DNA of 64,000 bases, taken from NCBI GenBank assembly GCA_026707045.1, contig JAPOXO010000090.1, forward strand, positions 24,383-88,382, written 5' to 3'. Source of the DNA: Gammaproteobacteria bacterium. GTDB lineage: Bacteria > Pseudomonadota > Gammaproteobacteria > Pseudomonadales > Azotimanducaceae. Below are positions 49,450-60,199 of this stretch, in pieces (within the stretch, counting starts at the first letter, position 1; each line of letters begins with the position of its first letter). A program made the translations under genes and the position numbers. Under the pieces are notes generated by a model, which saw nothing but the letters and a program-made list of their open reading frames with translations, was not told the DNA's origin and did no database searches.

Positions 49450-49483
49450 CTGCTGGTCGGAGACCCACCACTCTGACCAGCAG
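49450..49483 (+). terminator. Strong hairpin after the secreted protein gene
   Basis: CTGCTGGTCGGA and TCTGACCAGCAG form a 12-bp stem with one G-T pair and a 10-base loop. It lies between the convergent secreted-protein and bfr genes. No T run follows on the plus strand. Confidence 0.55.
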
Positions 49484-49585
49484 CACGACACCAATCTTCA
49501 ATATGTGACTGGAGTGCTCTATGCAGTCCAACTCAGTCCATAACTGAGCGGTTCGCAACACTATCATTCGCCTGAACACCCCAAT

Positions 49586-50059
49586 TCAGGCATGCATCTG
49601 TTGCTCCAAGTAGTTGTTTACCCCAATACGATCCACTAGATCCAGTTGCGTTTCCAGCCAGTCAACGTGATTTTCCTCCGACTCTAAGATTCGCTCCAAA
49701 ATCTCTCGCGATACGTAGTCGCTCACTGTCTCGCAGAATGCTATGGCTTGCCGCAAGTCGGGAATGGCCGCCTCTTCCAATGCAAGATCGCACTTCAGCA
49801 TGTCGACCGGGTCTTCTCCAATACGGAGTTTACCTAGATCCTGCATGTTGGGCAATCCGTCCAGCAAAATGATGCGCTCTACAAGATCGTCGGCATGCTT
49901 CATTTCATCTATCGACTCACTATGCTCGTATTCGGCCAGCCGGTTGAATCCAAAGTTCTTGAGCATTCTTGAGTGAAGAAAATACTGATTGATCGCGGTC
50001 AATTCATTCTTCAATATTCGATTTAGTTCGACTATTACCTGGGCATCTTGGGGGTTCAT
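49586..50059 (-). CDS. bfr: Bacterioferritin
   Basis: Bacterioferritin forms a 24-subunit heme-containing iron-storage shell. The 157-residue protein has the ferroxidase ligands in NELTAINQY, SIDEMKHADD (Glu, the heme-binding Met and His), LALEEAA and ESEENHVDWLE. No substitutions are seen at these positions. It is divergent from bfd, its iron-release partner, across a 254-base region with a Fur-like inverted repeat, so iron-dependent control is likely. Confidence 0.97.
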   Translation of the reverse strand: MNPQDAQVIVELNRILKNELTAINQYFLHSRMLKNFGFNRLAEYEHSESIDEMKHADDLVERIILLDGLPNMQDLGKLRIGEDPVDMLKCDLALEEAAIPDLRQAIAFCETVSDYVSREILERILESEENHVDWLETQLDLVDRIGVNNYLEQQMHA

Positions 50060-50265
50060 ATTCGTACGCCAAATGACTGGACAAAATTTTATTCAGAATC
50101 TTCCTGTTGAAAGTCGCAAAATTTCACAAGTTTCGCTGTAGGCGATTCATATCTCGGCATAACATCCGACCTCTTTCAATATGTGAGAAAACGGAGAACA
50201 TGCGCACGGACTAGAGAGGCTCAACCGAACTCAAACCCTGGCCCTCTGGGGACTTTCTGAGCGAG

Positions 50266-50301
50266 AATGATAATGACTTGCAATTGCAACTAATTATCAT
50301 T
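50266..50301. promoter_or_regulatory. Fur-like operator between bfr and bfd
   Basis: AATGATAAT at 50266-50274 and ATTATCATT at 50293-50301 are exact inverted copies, each matching the core of the Fur box (GATAATGATAATCATTATC). The right arm ends 12 bases before the bfd start codon, so Fur binding there would block bfd transcription. Repeats of CAATTGCA lie between and beside the arms. Confidence 0.7.
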
Positions 50302-50313
50302 TACAATTGCATT

Positions 50314-50541
50314 ATGTACGTCTGTCTTTGCAACGCGGTGAAGGAGTCTGAGATTGTCTCGTCAGTTCGCAACGGGAACGAGGACTTGGATTCCGTGTCT
50401 GTAGAACTCGGAGTTGGCATGTGCTGCGGTTCGTGTGTTCAAATGGCAAAGACACTCATTGAAGTGACCAGAAAAGAGAAACAAGTGGGTTCTGGGGTAC
50501 AAATTGCTCACATCCGCAACGATTGCGATTCGTCCCAATAG
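50314..50541 (+). CDS. bfd: Bacterioferritin-associated ferredoxin
   Basis: Bfd is a small [2Fe-2S] protein that reduces bacterioferritin to release iron. From MYVCLCNAV the 75-residue product has C4, C6, C38 and C41 (GMCCGSC), the Fer2_BFD pattern. A basic stretch follows (TRKEKQ). The frame is open upstream to a TTG, but MYVC is the family start. There is no ribosome binding site in the 12 bases between the Fur-like arm and the ATG, so the transcript may be nearly leaderless. Confidence 0.93.
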   Translation: MYVCLCNAVKESEIVSSVRNGNEDLDSVSVELGVGMCCGSCVQMAKTLIEVTRKEKQVGSGVQIAHIRNDCDSSQ

Positions 50542-50654
50542 ATCTGAGCACGAAGCTGCGGAGCTGACTTTTCTCTCGTTCTCAATCCGATTGCTTCCCT
50601 CAAGGTAAAGATGCGATAATCTCTAGTTACGAGATATCGTTCGAATCTTCTGCT

Positions 50655-50747
<93 letters not shown>

Positions 50748-50774
50748 AATTTTTCTAGTCGGCTACTCACTCGT

Positions 50775-50851
50775 TGGCGCGCCTGACAGGATTCGAACCT
50801 GTAATCGCCAGTTTCGTAGACTGGTGCCTTGTCCAGTTTGGCCACAGGCGC
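50775..50851 (-). tRNA. tRNA-Arg (anticodon ACG)
   Basis: On the minus strand GCGCCTG pairs with CAGGCGC, followed by G and encoded CCA. The anticodon loop CTACGAA between CCAGT and ACTGG gives ACG, which is normally edited to ICG. The T arm has AGGTTCGAATCCT. The csrA-tRNA order is shared with other gammaproteobacteria. Confidence 0.97.
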
Positions 50852-50905
50852 AAGAAGTTAAGTCTGATTAAGCCGAAGGCTATTCTACGAGTTGGCAAGG
50901 AAACT

Positions 50906-51097
50906 CTAAGTTTCCGAGTTCCCGCTTTCTCGGTCTGGAGGTTTCTTGTCTTGTATGACTTCCTTGCGGTGTATGAGAACCTCACGTGGTGCTTGAATTC
51001 CTATGCGAACTTGATTTCCGCGAGTCTGCAAAACAGTGATTTCGATTTTATCGTCGATAATCAATGTCTCGTTTACGCGACGCGTGAGAATGAGCAC
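50906..51097 (-). CDS. csrA: Carbon storage regulator CsrA
   Basis: CsrA is a dimeric RNA-binding protein that controls translation and stability of mRNAs with GGA motifs. The 63-residue protein shows [23 protein letters not shown], the [21 protein letters not shown] core with the RNA-contacting Arg of the fifth strand, and a short variable tail. It lies between lysC and the tRNAs, as in related genomes. With hfq and rpoS missing from their usual loci, CsrA may carry more of the post-transcriptional control here; this is an inference. Confidence 0.98.
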   Translation of the reverse strand: MLILTRRVNETLIIDDKIEITVLQTRGNQVRIGIQAPREVLIHRKEVIQDKKPPDRESGNSET

Positions 51098-51188
51098 CGT
51101 AACCTCCTTGTCTTGATTGGAATCCGGCTTCGTGCAACGGATTCCGCCAACTCTGTAAAGAAGCGTAAAAAATCATAACACACCTTTT

Positions 51189-52454
51189 CTAGTTAGCTAA
51201 AGGATTCGCCACATCCAACTCAAACGCTGAGTGCAGCGCTCGAACTGCCAATTCGCAGAAGTCTTCGTGAATTATCACAGAAATCTTGATTTCTGACGTG
51301 GAGATCATTTGGATGTTGATTCCATAATGAGCCAGTGTCTCAAACATCGTCGTTGCGACACCAGCATGCGACCTCATTCCCACTCCCACGACCGTTACTT
51401 TCGCAATCGAATCGTCTCCAACTACGTTCATATGCTTGACTTGATCCTCTGACAATTCGTCGGACAACTCTGCAATGCTCGCACGAAGTATCTCTTGACT
51501 CTGTTGATAGTCCTCTCTTTTCACGGTGAAAGTCATATCTGTAAGAGATTCAACTCCCACGTTTTGCACAATCATGTCAACAGAGATTCCAGCTTCACCT
51601 ATAGGTCCTAGTAACCTGTAGGCCAAGCCTGGTTTGTCAGGAACCCTAGTAACTGTTAGCTTGGCTTCGTTTCTGTCGTGTGTGACAGCGGATACGACTG
51701 GTCGTTCCATCTCGTCGTTTTCTCCCTCCTCACAAATCAGAGTTCCCGATCCCTTCTGAAAGCTGGACAATACACGAAGAGGTACCGAGTACCTGTGTGC
51801 ATACTCTACACATCGTGTGTGAAGCACTTTGGCTCCTAAGGCCGCCATTTCCAGCATCTCTTCACATACGACTCGATCAAGTTTTTGTGCATGCTCCACA
51901 ATACGAGGATCAGCGGTATGCACGCCTTCAACATCAGTGTAGATTCGACACTCGTCAGCCTCCAACGCAGCCGCTACAGCAACGGCTGTAGTATCAGAGC
52001 CTCCTCGTCCAATGGTCGTAAGATCCCCGTCAGCTCCAATGCCTTGAAAGCCTGCTATTACAGGAATCACACCGGAAGCGATATCTTCTTGAAGTCCCTT
52101 GACCTCAACGCTCTGAATCTTGGCCTTCATGTGCTTGCCGACAGTTCGCACTCTTATCTGACTAGCCAGAAACGAGCGTGCCTTCATGCCTCGCTCTTGA
52201 ACGGCCATAGCCACCAACGCGACCGACACTTGCTCACCGGCAGCGAGTAATACATCCATTTCCCTTGGATCGGGTCGATTGACGACGCTAGTACCCAACC
52301 CTATCAGGCGGTCAGTATCCCCAGCCATAGCTGATACAACTACCACAACGTCGTGTCCTTCGTCCCTGCAGGATGCAATGTGCCCCGCTACAACGCGAAT
52401 TCGCTCTAGATCGGCAAGAGAAGTACCACCAAACTTAGCTACAACAAGACTCAT
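51189..52454 (-). CDS. lysC: Aspartokinase
   Basis: Aspartokinase phosphorylates aspartate, starting lysine, threonine and methionine synthesis. From MSLVVAKFGGTSLADLERI the protein has 421 residues. It has the kinase motif KFGGTS, GFQGIGADGDLTTIGRGGSDTTA and YTDVEGVHTADPRIV. Two C-terminal ACT domains (from about residue 265) bind regulatory amino acids. The length and ACT pair suggest the lysine/threonine-inhibited type found in pseudomonads. Its start overlaps the alaS stop by 4 bases (ATGA). Confidence 0.96.
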   Translation of the reverse strand: MSLVVAKFGGTSLADLERIRVVAGHIASCRDEGHDVVVVVSAMAGDTDRLIGLGTSVVNRPDPREMDVLLAAGEQVSVALVAMAVQERGMKARSFLASQIRVRTVGKHMKAKIQSVEVKGLQEDIASGVIPVIAGFQGIGADGDLTTIGRGGSDTTAVAVAAALEADECRIYTDVEGVHTADPRIVEHAQKLDRVVCEEMLEMAALGAKVLHTRCVEYAHRYSVPLRVLSSFQKGSGTLICEEGENDEMERPVVSAVTHDRNEAKLTVTRVPDKPGLAYRLLGPIGEAGISVDMIVQNVGVESLTDMTFTVKREDYQQSQEILRASIAELSDELSEDQVKHMNVVGDDSIAKVTVVGVGMRSHAGVATTMFETLAHYGINIQMISTSEIKISVIIHEDFCELAVRALHSAFELDVANPLAN

Positions 52455-55105
52455 CGTGTCTCGACAGATCCTCGTTCTCTTACCCATTCCGCTACAGAAT
52501 CCAACGCCTTCGGTAACTCTGTAACATTCGTCCCACCACCGGCACGGGCCATTTCTGGCTTGCCACCGCCTCGGGCACCTACCTGAGAACCAACATATGC
52601 AATGAGTTCGCCCGCCTTCATTTCATGGACAAGATCCTTTGAAATCCCACCCACCAAATGAATTTTCTCGTCGACCACTACAGCAAGAACAATTACATAA
52701 CTCGTTAATCGCGATCGAATGTCGTCGTACACGGTCATCAGGGACTGGGCGTCGCCCTCTACTTGAGTTGCGATCACTTGAACTCCATCTACGGAGGCAG
52801 AGGCATTTGCGAGCGATTCACCCAAATTTAAAGCTTTCGCTTTCTTAGATTCCTCCAAGCTTTGAACAAGGGCGAGTTTCTCATCCAGCAAGGCGGCAAG
52901 TCGATCGGTAAGAGTGGTCCGGCCGGTATTCAGCATGTCCTCGAGTCTTTTCAAAACGAGGTCATCTTGTCGCATCTGTTGCTGTACAGCTCTACCGGTT
53001 ACAGCTTCGATCCTACGAACCCCTGCTGCTATTCCTGATTGTGAAAAAATGCGAAGCGAACCGATCTCTCCCGTAAACGCGACATGGGTTCCACCACAAA
53101 ACTCTACGGAATATCCGTTGCCGACATTCAACACGCGAACGATTTCTCCATACTTTTCACCGAATAGAGCAACCGCCCCCATTTCTATTGCTTCATCGTA
53201 AGGAACAACATCGGTTTCAACTGGTGTATTGAGAGCAATTTGCTCGTTCACTGAGTCTTCAATTCTCTCGATCTCGACTTGCGTCAATGGTTGATCATGT
53301 GAGAAATCGAATCTCAATCGATCCGGAGCCACTAGAGAACCCCGTTGACTCACGTGCGAACCAAGTACTTTCCTCAATGCAGCATGAAGGATGTGCGTAC
53401 CTGTATGGTTGCGCGCGATGTCTTGTCGACGCACATAATCGACGCTCGTAGAAACTTGATCTCCTTTGCACAACCGACCTTGCTCTAAAGTCCCAATGTG
53501 TACAAACTGCCTGTCAGTACGCTGCGTGTCTTTCACCACGAAGAGTGCTGTATCCTTTTCAATCGATCCTGTGTCACCCACTTGACCCCCCGCCTCTCCG
53601 TAGAATCCTGTGCGGTCAAGAACCAACAATCCTTCTTCACCGGTTTCGAGACTGCCGACAGGACGACTTTCGTCCACTTCAGTCTTGAAAAGCTCAATCA
53701 CTACTGACGAACCCCGGAGACTTTGATAGCCGTCGAATTCAACTTCAGAATCAAATCTCAGCGATTGGCCATGCTGGACTTCAAACTGACCTGAGCTACG
53801 AGCGCGTTCTCTTTGCTCGTCCATGAGAGACACGAAACCTGCTTCATCTACCTTAAGACCACGTTCGCGAGCTATATCTTGCGTGAGGTCTACCGGAAAC
53901 CCATAGGTGTCGTACAGTTTGAAAACCAATTCCCCTCGAAGTACGGGTTGCGACAAATTCTCAATCTCTCGTTCGAGCATGGACATCCCAAAACGCAATG
54001 TGTTTTCGAACTTTTCCTCCTCATGCAGGAGGACTTCTTCGATGCGAGATTGCGAATTGGCAAAACTCGGGTAGGCTTCCCCCATAGATTCAACCAATGG
54101 TCTAACAAGACGATGAAAGAAGGCTTCTTCAATCCCAAGTTTGTGTCCATGTCTCAGTGCGCGACGTATCACTCGTCGCAACACGTAGCCGCGTCCCTCA
54201 TTCGAAGGCAAGACCCCATCTCCAATGAGGAAAGCGCAAGATCGAATGTGATCGGCTATTACTCGGGTCGAAGGAGTATTCAAAGTCTGAGACTTGGTCC
54301 CACCCTGGGCGAAACGACTAATTGCTTGCACAAGACCTTGGAACAAATCAATTTCGTAGTTGCTTCCAACACCTTGCACTAGTGCTGCGGTACGTTCCAG
54401 ACCCAATCCGGTATCAACTCCAGGTGCTGCCAGCGCGACCAGCTCCCCGTCTGACTGTCGATCAAACTGCGGGAAAACCAGATTCCAAAACTCAAGAAAT
54501 CGGTCTCCATCCTCATCATCAGATCCGGGTGGACCGCCTTGAAAGCTATCTCCCTGGTCGTAGAAAATCTCTGTATTGGGACCACAAGGACCTGTATTCC
54601 CCATTTCCCAGAAATTCTCCTCGTGCGCTACAACTCGTTCAGGTCGAATGCCAATCTTCTGAACCCAAAGCCTGCGTGCCTCCTCGTCGGATGGGTGAAC
54701 GGTGATCCAAATTCGCCCTTTATCGAAGCTGAGGACTCTAGTGATAAAGTCCCACGCCCAATCGATCGCTTCTTCCTTGAAATAGTCTCCAAAGCTGAAA
54801 TTTCCCAACATCTCGAACAGAGTGTGGTGTCTCGCCGTGTAACCAACGTTGTCCAGGTCGTTGTGCTTTCCTCCGGCACGCATGCACAATTGGCATGAAG
54901 CGGCACGTGAAACTTCCGGTGTAGTCACCCCTAGAAGTGCATCCTTGAACTGCACCATGCCTGCAACGGTGAACAACAGGCTTGGGTCGTTTGCAGGAAC
55001 TAATGGTGCGGAAGCATAGATCTTGTGATCAAGTTCACGAAAAAACTCGAGATATGTACGCCGCAATTCGTCGGTACGCATGACTTTCGTCGTTGAGGTG
55101 GACAA
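52451..55105 (-). CDS. alaS: Alanyl-tRNA synthetase
   Basis: AlaS charges tRNA-Ala and edits mischarged Ser and Gly. The 884-residue protein has the N-terminal class II core (LRRTYLEFFRELDHKIYASAPLVP, RHHTLFEMLGNFSFGDYFK, GDGVLPSNEGRGYVLRRVIRRA), the editing domain with zinc motifs HTGTHILHAAL and FCGGTHV, and the C-Ala domain with GGGKPEMARAGG. Length and order are normal. It lies between recX and lysC, as in many gammaproteobacteria. Confidence 0.98.
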   Translation of the reverse strand: MSTSTTKVMRTDELRRTYLEFFRELDHKIYASAPLVPANDPSLLFTVAGMVQFKDALLGVTTPEVSRAASCQLCMRAGGKHNDLDNVGYTARHHTLFEMLGNFSFGDYFKEEAIDWAWDFITRVLSFDKGRIWITVHPSDEEARRLWVQKIGIRPERVVAHEENFWEMGNTGPCGPNTEIFYDQGDSFQGGPPGSDDEDGDRFLEFWNLVFPQFDRQSDGELVALAAPGVDTGLGLERTAALVQGVGSNYEIDLFQGLVQAISRFAQGGTKSQTLNTPSTRVIADHIRSCAFLIGDGVLPSNEGRGYVLRRVIRRALRHGHKLGIEEAFFHRLVRPLVESMGEAYPSFANSQSRIEEVLLHEEEKFENTLRFGMSMLEREIENLSQPVLRGELVFKLYDTYGFPVDLTQDIARERGLKVDEAGFVSLMDEQRERARSSGQFEVQHGQSLRFDSEVEFDGYQSLRGSSVVIELFKTEVDESRPVGSLETGEEGLLVLDRTGFYGEAGGQVGDTGSIEKDTALFVVKDTQRTDRQFVHIGTLEQGRLCKGDQVSTSVDYVRRQDIARNHTGTHILHAALRKVLGSHVSQRGSLVAPDRLRFDFSHDQPLTQVEIERIEDSVNEQIALNTPVETDVVPYDEAIEMGAVALFGEKYGEIVRVLNVGNGYSVEFCGGTHVAFTGEIGSLRIFSQSGIAAGVRRIEAVTGRAVQQQMRQDDLVLKRLEDMLNTGRTTLTDRLAALLDEKLALVQSLEESKKAKALNLGESLANASASVDGVQVIATQVEGDAQSLMTVYDDIRSRLTSYVIVLAVVVDEKIHLVGGISKDLVHEMKAGELIAYVGSQVGARGGGKPEMARAGGGTNVTELPKALDSVAEWVRERGSVETR

Positions 55106-55153
55106 AATCGTTCCGAATTATAGAAATCAAAAGAGAGCAGTTTGACAGGAAAT

Positions 55154-55633
55154 TCAGTTGTTTGTTCGATTAATCGGCGAGCTCAACACGAGAGAAATCA
55201 CATTAGCAGGATAGCCTCTGTTCGTTAAATATCTCGCACGCACTTGAAGTGATTCATGATTGGAAGCATTATCTTCAGACATCTGATTGCGTACGCGACA
55301 TTTCGCATCAGACTCTAGAGCTCGCTTGAACCAGTAGTCGTCACTGTTAGACAGATGCTTCGAAATCTTTGAATACTGAATTCCGCGATTCAGCAAGTAC
55401 GCACGAATCTTGAGTGGTCCATGGCCTTTTCGCAGTTGCGATCGAATGCTATTCTCGATGAAGCGATCATCCGATTGCAGGCCACTTTCAGACAGTTTCT
55501 CAATAACGGTTTCGATTTCGCGACTATGGACACCGCGCAGCCTCAGCTTTCCTCGCAGTTCGTGGCGAGAATGTTCTCTTCGTGCCAGCAGGCGCACGGC
55601 AATTTCGTACGCTTCCTTGGCGTTCGAATCCAC
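55154..55633 (-). CDS. recX: Regulatory protein RecX
   Basis: RecX binds RecA filaments and limits their activity. The 159-residue protein consists of three-helix repeats: AYEIAVRLLARREHSRHELRGKLRLRG, VIEKLSESGLQSDDRFIENSIRSQLRKGHGPLKIRAYLLNRGI (extent only) and a C-terminal repeat ending NVISLVLSS. The DDRFIE segment and RGxGPxxI-type motif (KGHGPLKI) are family marks. It follows recA by 31 bases and is probably expressed with it during the SOS response. Confidence 0.94.
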   Translation of the reverse strand: MDSNAKEAYEIAVRLLARREHSRHELRGKLRLRGVHSREIETVIEKLSESGLQSDDRFIENSIRSQLRKGHGPLKIRAYLLNRGIQYSKISKHLSNSDDYWFKRALESDAKCRVRNQMSEDNASNHESLQVRARYLTNRGYPANVISLVLSSPINRTNN

Positions 55634-55664
55634 CGATTTCAGCTTTTATGGTCGAGGACATGCA

Positions 55665-56711
55665 TTATCCGTCGACAATGGTGCTACCGTCCTCTATCTC
55701 TTCTTCGTCTACCACCTTGCTTTCAGGCAGTAGAACACCTCGAATCGCGGATTCGATCTTTTGTGCAGTTTCTGGATTCTCTGCCAACCATGACTCGGCT
55801 TGTCTTCGTCCCTGTCCAATACGTTCGCTTTCTATTGAGTACCAAGATCCAGACTTGTCTATGAACCCCTGCTCGACACCAAGATCCAAGACTTCACCCA
55901 TACGATTGATCCCGGTAGCGTAGAGAATCTGGAATTCAGCTTGTTTGAATGGAGGTGCAACCTTGTTCTTTTGAACGCGAACCCGTGTTTGATTCCCGAC
56001 AACTTCGTCACCATCCTTAATAGCTCCAATGCGCCGAATGTCCAATCGAACAGTTGAATAGAACTTTAAAGCATTACCACCGGTGGTGGTTTCCGGTGAT
56101 CCAAACATGACGCCTATCTTTGATCGAATCTGATTGATGAATATGACGAGTGTGTTCGAGTTCTTAATACTTGATGTCATCTTTCGCAGTGCCTGACTCA
56201 TTAGTCTTGCTTGCAATCCGACGTGAGAGTCGCCCATTTCACCTTCGATTTCTGCCTTAGGCGTTAAAGCTGCAACAGAGTCAATTACCACAACGTCCAC
56301 AGCACCTGAACGAACGATCATGTCACAAATTTCTAGTGCTTGTTCCCCGGTGTCTGGTTGTGAAACCAAAAGGTCGTCCGTGTTGACTCCAAGTGTTTTT
56401 GCATATATGGGATCCATCGCATGCTCGGCATCTACAAATGCACAGGTTCCCCCTGCACGCTGGGCTTGCGCTATCACGTGCAACGTGAGCGACGTCTTGC
56501 CCGAAGATTCAGGACCGTAAATTTCAACGACTCGACCACGTGGCATTCCTCCCACGCCCAACGCGATATCAAGCGTCAGCGAACCTGTCGATATAACAGG
56601 AACAGCCTGCTGCTCATGGTCGCCAAGTCGCATCATCGAACCTTTGCCGAATTGCTTCTCAATCTGGGAGAGTGCGACCTTTAGAGCTCTATCTCTATTG
56701 TCTTTCGACAT
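55665..56711 (-). CDS. recA: Recombinase RecA
   Basis: RecA catalyses homologous strand exchange and stimulates LexA cleavage. The 348-residue product has [15 protein letters not shown], Walker [16 protein letters not shown] (near residue 65), [21 protein letters not shown] and the L2 region [37 protein letters not shown] (extent only). It ends in an acidic tail (DEEEIEDGS). A LexA box lies 31 bases upstream of its start. The cinA gene, often just upstream in related bacteria, is absent. Confidence 0.99.
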   Translation of the reverse strand: MSKDNRDRALKVALSQIEKQFGKGSMMRLGDHEQQAVPVISTGSLTLDIALGVGGMPRGRVVEIYGPESSGKTSLTLHVIAQAQRAGGTCAFVDAEHAMDPIYAKTLGVNTDDLLVSQPDTGEQALEICDMIVRSGAVDVVVIDSVAALTPKAEIEGEMGDSHVGLQARLMSQALRKMTSSIKNSNTLVIFINQIRSKIGVMFGSPETTTGGNALKFYSTVRLDIRRIGAIKDGDEVVGNQTRVRVQKNKVAPPFKQAEFQILYATGINRMGEVLDLGVEQGFIDKSGSWYSIESERIGQGRRQAESWLAENPETAQKIESAIRGVLLPESKVVDEEEIEDGSTIVDG

Positions 56712-56741
56712 ACTAACTACTCCAAACCTTTATTGTGGGAT

Positions 56742-56761
56742 TACTGTATATAAAATCAGTA
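56742..56761 (-). promoter_or_regulatory. LexA (SOS) box of recA
   Basis: TACTGTATATAAAATCAGTA fits CTG-N10-CAG and matches the E. coli SOS consensus at nearly all of 20 positions. It lies 31 bases upstream of recA and overlaps a TATA-rich likely -10 element, so LexA should repress recA and recX. The divergent mutS start is about 245 bases away. Confidence 0.85.
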
Positions 56762-57004
56762 TTAATTGCAATACTCTACTGCAAAATAGTTGAACTTTTG
56801 ACCCCAATCTTGACTTATTTCTTTCGACTGCCTTTGTGACACTTCTTCTAACCAGGTCGAGAATTCTGAAAAGCCAATATAAGCACCTCCAATTAGAATG
56901 CACAAAGGTCTCTCGATTCTCCGTTGCAGTCTTGAATCCCATGTCCGCCGCACAACACGTTGCAGAAACAACCTGCTGATCGCAAATTCGTCACCCGCCT
57001 ACCA

Positions 57005-59584
57005 ATGAGCTCAACCGACTTTCCTCCAATGATCCAGCAGTATCTGGCTATCAAGGCGCAGCATCCGGACGATCTGCTCTTCTATCGGATGGGCGACTTC
57101 TACGAGCTCTTCTTCGACGATGCCATAGTTGCAGCCGAGCTCTTGGAAATCACATTGACATCCCGCGGACGAACAACTGGAAATCCGATTCCCATGTGCG
57201 GTGTTCCGTTTCATGCGGTCGACGGCTATTTGAACCGGTTAGTTTCAATGGGTAGATCGGTTGTGATCTGTGAGCAAGTGGGCGATCCCAGCGCATCAAG
57301 AGGTCCTGTAGAACGAAAAGTTCAGCGTATTGTCACGCCCGGTACACTTACGGAAGACGCCCTGCTCGACTCAGAACGGGAAAGCGTACTCATGGCTATT
57401 TCTGTAGCAGGAACTCGCTTTCGAACAGCTGGAATAGCGTGGTTAAATCTCTCAACAGGTTCATTTGTCGCAACCGAGGCTAATTCTCCCGCTCAAATTG
57501 TTGCACTAGTGGAATCTATCAATCCTTCAGAAATCTTGGTTCCCGAGGGATACAAAGAAGACTGGAGCCAAGCCGCACATCGTGAGCTCGATCCATTGAG
57601 ATTCGATCATTCTCTCGGAATATCCACACTTACTCGACACTTTGGTACGAAAGACCTCAACGGATTTGGTTTGTCGGAAATGGCACACGCCGTTGGAGCT
57701 GCCGCCGCTGTCTTGTCCTATGCCCAAGATGCGTGTCGTCAATCATTGGAATTTATCAATGGCATCCGAATTCACGCAAACACCAACACTTTGCACATGG
57801 ATGCACAGACGCGACGAAATCTTGAAATCGACCGGAAAATCAACAGCTCAGAGTCCAGCGGCACATTGTTCGATGTGCTCGACTTTACTGCTACTCCAAT
57901 GGGTTCGAGACTTCTGCGTCACTGGCTCAATGAACCCTGCACCCTAGTCGAGCAAGTACAGGATCGCCATGCTGTGGTTGAAGCCATACTCGCGTCTCGG
58001 TCCTATGAATCTCTCAAGAAAGCGCTGCGACCAGTTGGAGACATGCATCGTACAGTGACTCGAGTTGCAATGAAGTCAGCCTCACCGCGAGACCTGATGC
58101 GAATCAAAGTCGCTCTACAGAGCCACGGCGAGATCAGCGAACTGGTTCTTGGGCTTGGAGTCGAATGTGAAGCCGAACGATTCGAGAGACTTCCCAACCT
58201 TGGACATATCTCCAAACTCATAGGCCGCGCTATTGTTGAAGAACCTCCTGCCACTTCGCGTGACGGAGGAATGATCGCTCAGGGATACGATGAACGTTTG
58301 GACGAATTACGCTTAATTCGATCCCGTGCATCCGAGTTTCTACAAGACTTGGAACGCCGCGAGAGAGAACGTACTGGCTTGTCTACTCTTCGGGTCGGTC
58401 ACAATCGAGTTCACGGCTACTACATCGAAGTCACACGAACTCAATCCGCCCAAATGCCCGACGACTACGTTCGTCGCCAAACTCTTAAAAACACCGAACG
58501 CTTCGTGACTGCAGAGCTTTGGGAGTTTGAAGAAAAATATGTGCGCAGCGAAACAGACGCACTCGCACGAGAAAAGGAAATCTATGCCGAACTACTGACA
58601 CAACTGTCGGAATCATCCAACGAATTGCGATTGGTTTCCGAAGCTCTTGCCAGGCTCGATGTGCTCAACGGATTTGCAATCGGCGCACGGGAACGCGGTT
58701 ACTCTCGTCCAGAATTCACGGAAGAACCTAAATTGTCAGTCGAAGAAGGTAAACATCCCGTTTTGGCAGCGAACCCTGAGATGGATTTCGTTCCAAACTC
58801 GATTGAACTTAACGAATTTCGGAGGATGTTGGTTGTTACAGGACCAAATATGGGAGGCAAGTCAACCTATATGCGCCAAACGGCACTAATAGTCATTCTT
58901 GCGTACGCCGGAAGTTTCGTTCCAGCCAAGCAAGCGGTCATCGGACCGATAGACGGAATCTTCACTCGTATCGGTGCATCCGACGATCTGGCCGCCGGTC
59001 AGTCCACATTTATGGTGGAAATGACCGAGACTGCCAACATTCTTCACAACGCCAGTTCCTCAAGTCTCGTTCTATTGGATGAAATAGGTCGAGGAACCAG
59101 CACTTACGATGGTCTGGCATTGGCGTTGGCTGTTGCACAGGCAATGGCACAGGGAGTGAGAGCTTACACGTTGTTTTCCACTCACTACTTTGAACTAACT
59201 GCTTTGGCGGACAATCTGAAGACTGTCCACAATGTTCACCTGAGTGCGGTTGAACACAATCGAAAGGTCGTCTTTCTGCATTCCGTTCAGGAGGGAGCTG
59301 CATCTCAAAGTTACGGAATCCAAGTAGCTCGTCTAGCTGGAGTACCCGGGAAAGTGCTGCAGCAAGCAAGCAACCAACTGCGTAGACTCGAGCAACTCGC
59401 AATAAAGAATGGTGAGAGCAACTACATGGACTTGTTTGAAGATCATCTCGCACAGGAGGACTATGATCATCCTGCAGTAGAGAGATTGCGTCGAGTGAAT
59501 ATTGACGAGCTCTCGCCTAAGTCCGCTCATGACCTGCTCTATGAGCTTATCGAAATTATTGCGCGCGAAGACCGTCACACATAA
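57005..59584 (+). CDS. mutS: DNA mismatch repair protein MutS
   Basis: MutS recognises mismatches and small loops. The 859-residue protein has the N-terminal mismatch-binding domain with [14 protein letters not shown] (the Phe-x-Glu wedge) and [16 protein letters not shown] in the form [17 protein letters not shown]. The core and clamp follow, then the ATPase with [56 protein letters not shown] and [13 protein letters not shown]. The upstream frame to 56960 is open, but [14 protein letters not shown] is the family-like start. It is divergent from recA and followed by fdxA. Confidence 0.98.
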   Translation: MSSTDFPPMIQQYLAIKAQHPDDLLFYRMGDFYELFFDDAIVAAELLEITLTSRGRTTGNPIPMCGVPFHAVDGYLNRLVSMGRSVVICEQVGDPSASRGPVERKVQRIVTPGTLTEDALLDSERESVLMAISVAGTRFRTAGIAWLNLSTGSFVATEANSPAQIVALVESINPSEILVPEGYKEDWSQAAHRELDPLRFDHSLGISTLTRHFGTKDLNGFGLSEMAHAVGAAAAVLSYAQDACRQSLEFINGIRIHANTNTLHMDAQTRRNLEIDRKINSSESSGTLFDVLDFTATPMGSRLLRHWLNEPCTLVEQVQDRHAVVEAILASRSYESLKKALRPVGDMHRTVTRVAMKSASPRDLMRIKVALQSHGEISELVLGLGVECEAERFERLPNLGHISKLIGRAIVEEPPATSRDGGMIAQGYDERLDELRLIRSRASEFLQDLERRERERTGLSTLRVGHNRVHGYYIEVTRTQSAQMPDDYVRRQTLKNTERFVTAELWEFEEKYVRSETDALAREKEIYAELLTQLSESSNELRLVSEALARLDVLNGFAIGARERGYSRPEFTEEPKLSVEEGKHPVLAANPEMDFVPNSIELNEFRRMLVVTGPNMGGKSTYMRQTALIVILAYAGSFVPAKQAVIGPIDGIFTRIGASDDLAAGQSTFMVEMTETANILHNASSSSLVLLDEIGRGTSTYDGLALALAVAQAMAQGVRAYTLFSTHYFELTALADNLKTVHNVHLSAVEHNRKVVFLHSVQEGAASQSYGIQVARLAGVPGKVLQQASNQLRRLEQLAIKNGESNYMDLFEDHLAQEDYDHPAVERLRRVNIDELSPKSAHDLLYELIEIIAREDRHT

Positions 59585-59674
59585 TCAGACCATTATTCAA
59601 GACGTCTTCCAAGGTAATTTTGCACCATCCTATTCGTAAAATGTGCCCGATTTTCCCCATTCTCTCGTAGCTCT

Positions 59675-59998
59675 ATGACTTTCGTGATTGGTCAGGAATG
59701 CATAAAGTGCAAATTGACCGACTGTGTGGAAGTTTGTCCAGTGGACTGCTTCTATGAAGGTCCAAACATGCTAGTTATTCATCCGGATGAGTGCATAGAT
59801 TGTGCCTTATGCGAACCGGAGTGTCCCGTCAACGCCATATATCCTGAAGACGAACTTCCTGAGGATCAGATTGAATTTCTAGAAATTAATGCGGAACAGG
59901 CGGAAATTTGGCCTAACATCACAGAAGCAAAGGATCCTCTACCAGACGAAGCCGAATGGCGAGAAGTGCCTAATAAGAAGAAGTACTTGGAACTATAG
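59675..59998 (+). CDS. fdxA: Seven-iron ferredoxin FdxA
   Basis: FdxA carries one [3Fe-4S] and one [4Fe-4S] cluster. The 107-residue product begins [29 protein letters not shown] and has the second motif [16 protein letters not shown], matching the Pseudomonas/Azotobacter ferredoxin I type in length and cysteine spacing. In pseudomonads the order is rpoS-(sRNA)-fdxA-mutS. Here fdxA follows mutS on the plus strand, and the gene beyond it is not rpoS but the methyltransferase homologue. It could supply electrons to the P450 or Rieske enzymes, but nothing in the sequence shows this. Confidence 0.96.
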   Translation: MTFVIGQECIKCKLTDCVEVCPVDCFYEGPNMLVIHPDECIDCALCEPECPVNAIYPEDELPEDQIEFLEINAEQAEIWPNITEAKDPLPDEAEWREVPNKKKYLEL

Positions 59999-60199
59999 AG
60001 TCAAGGAGCCAGGCTCAGATTGACGAAGTTGATTGCTCTCGTGAGACATTGTGGTATGAATTGCCGTGGTGTCTTCATCTTTTCGTCTTCCGCTGTAGGC
60101 TGCACTTGAGCAACACCAAAATTCTTTTGGACTGGATTCACGCAATTCATACGATAGGATTGTCGTAAGAGCAAAAGAGCCAGGTCGCCACGTCCCATC

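Noticed and set aside
59999..60199. RsmZ-like regulatory RNA near fdxA, as in pseudomonads
   Set aside because: Only a few GGA triplets occur and they are not placed in hairpin loops; no terminator is visible.
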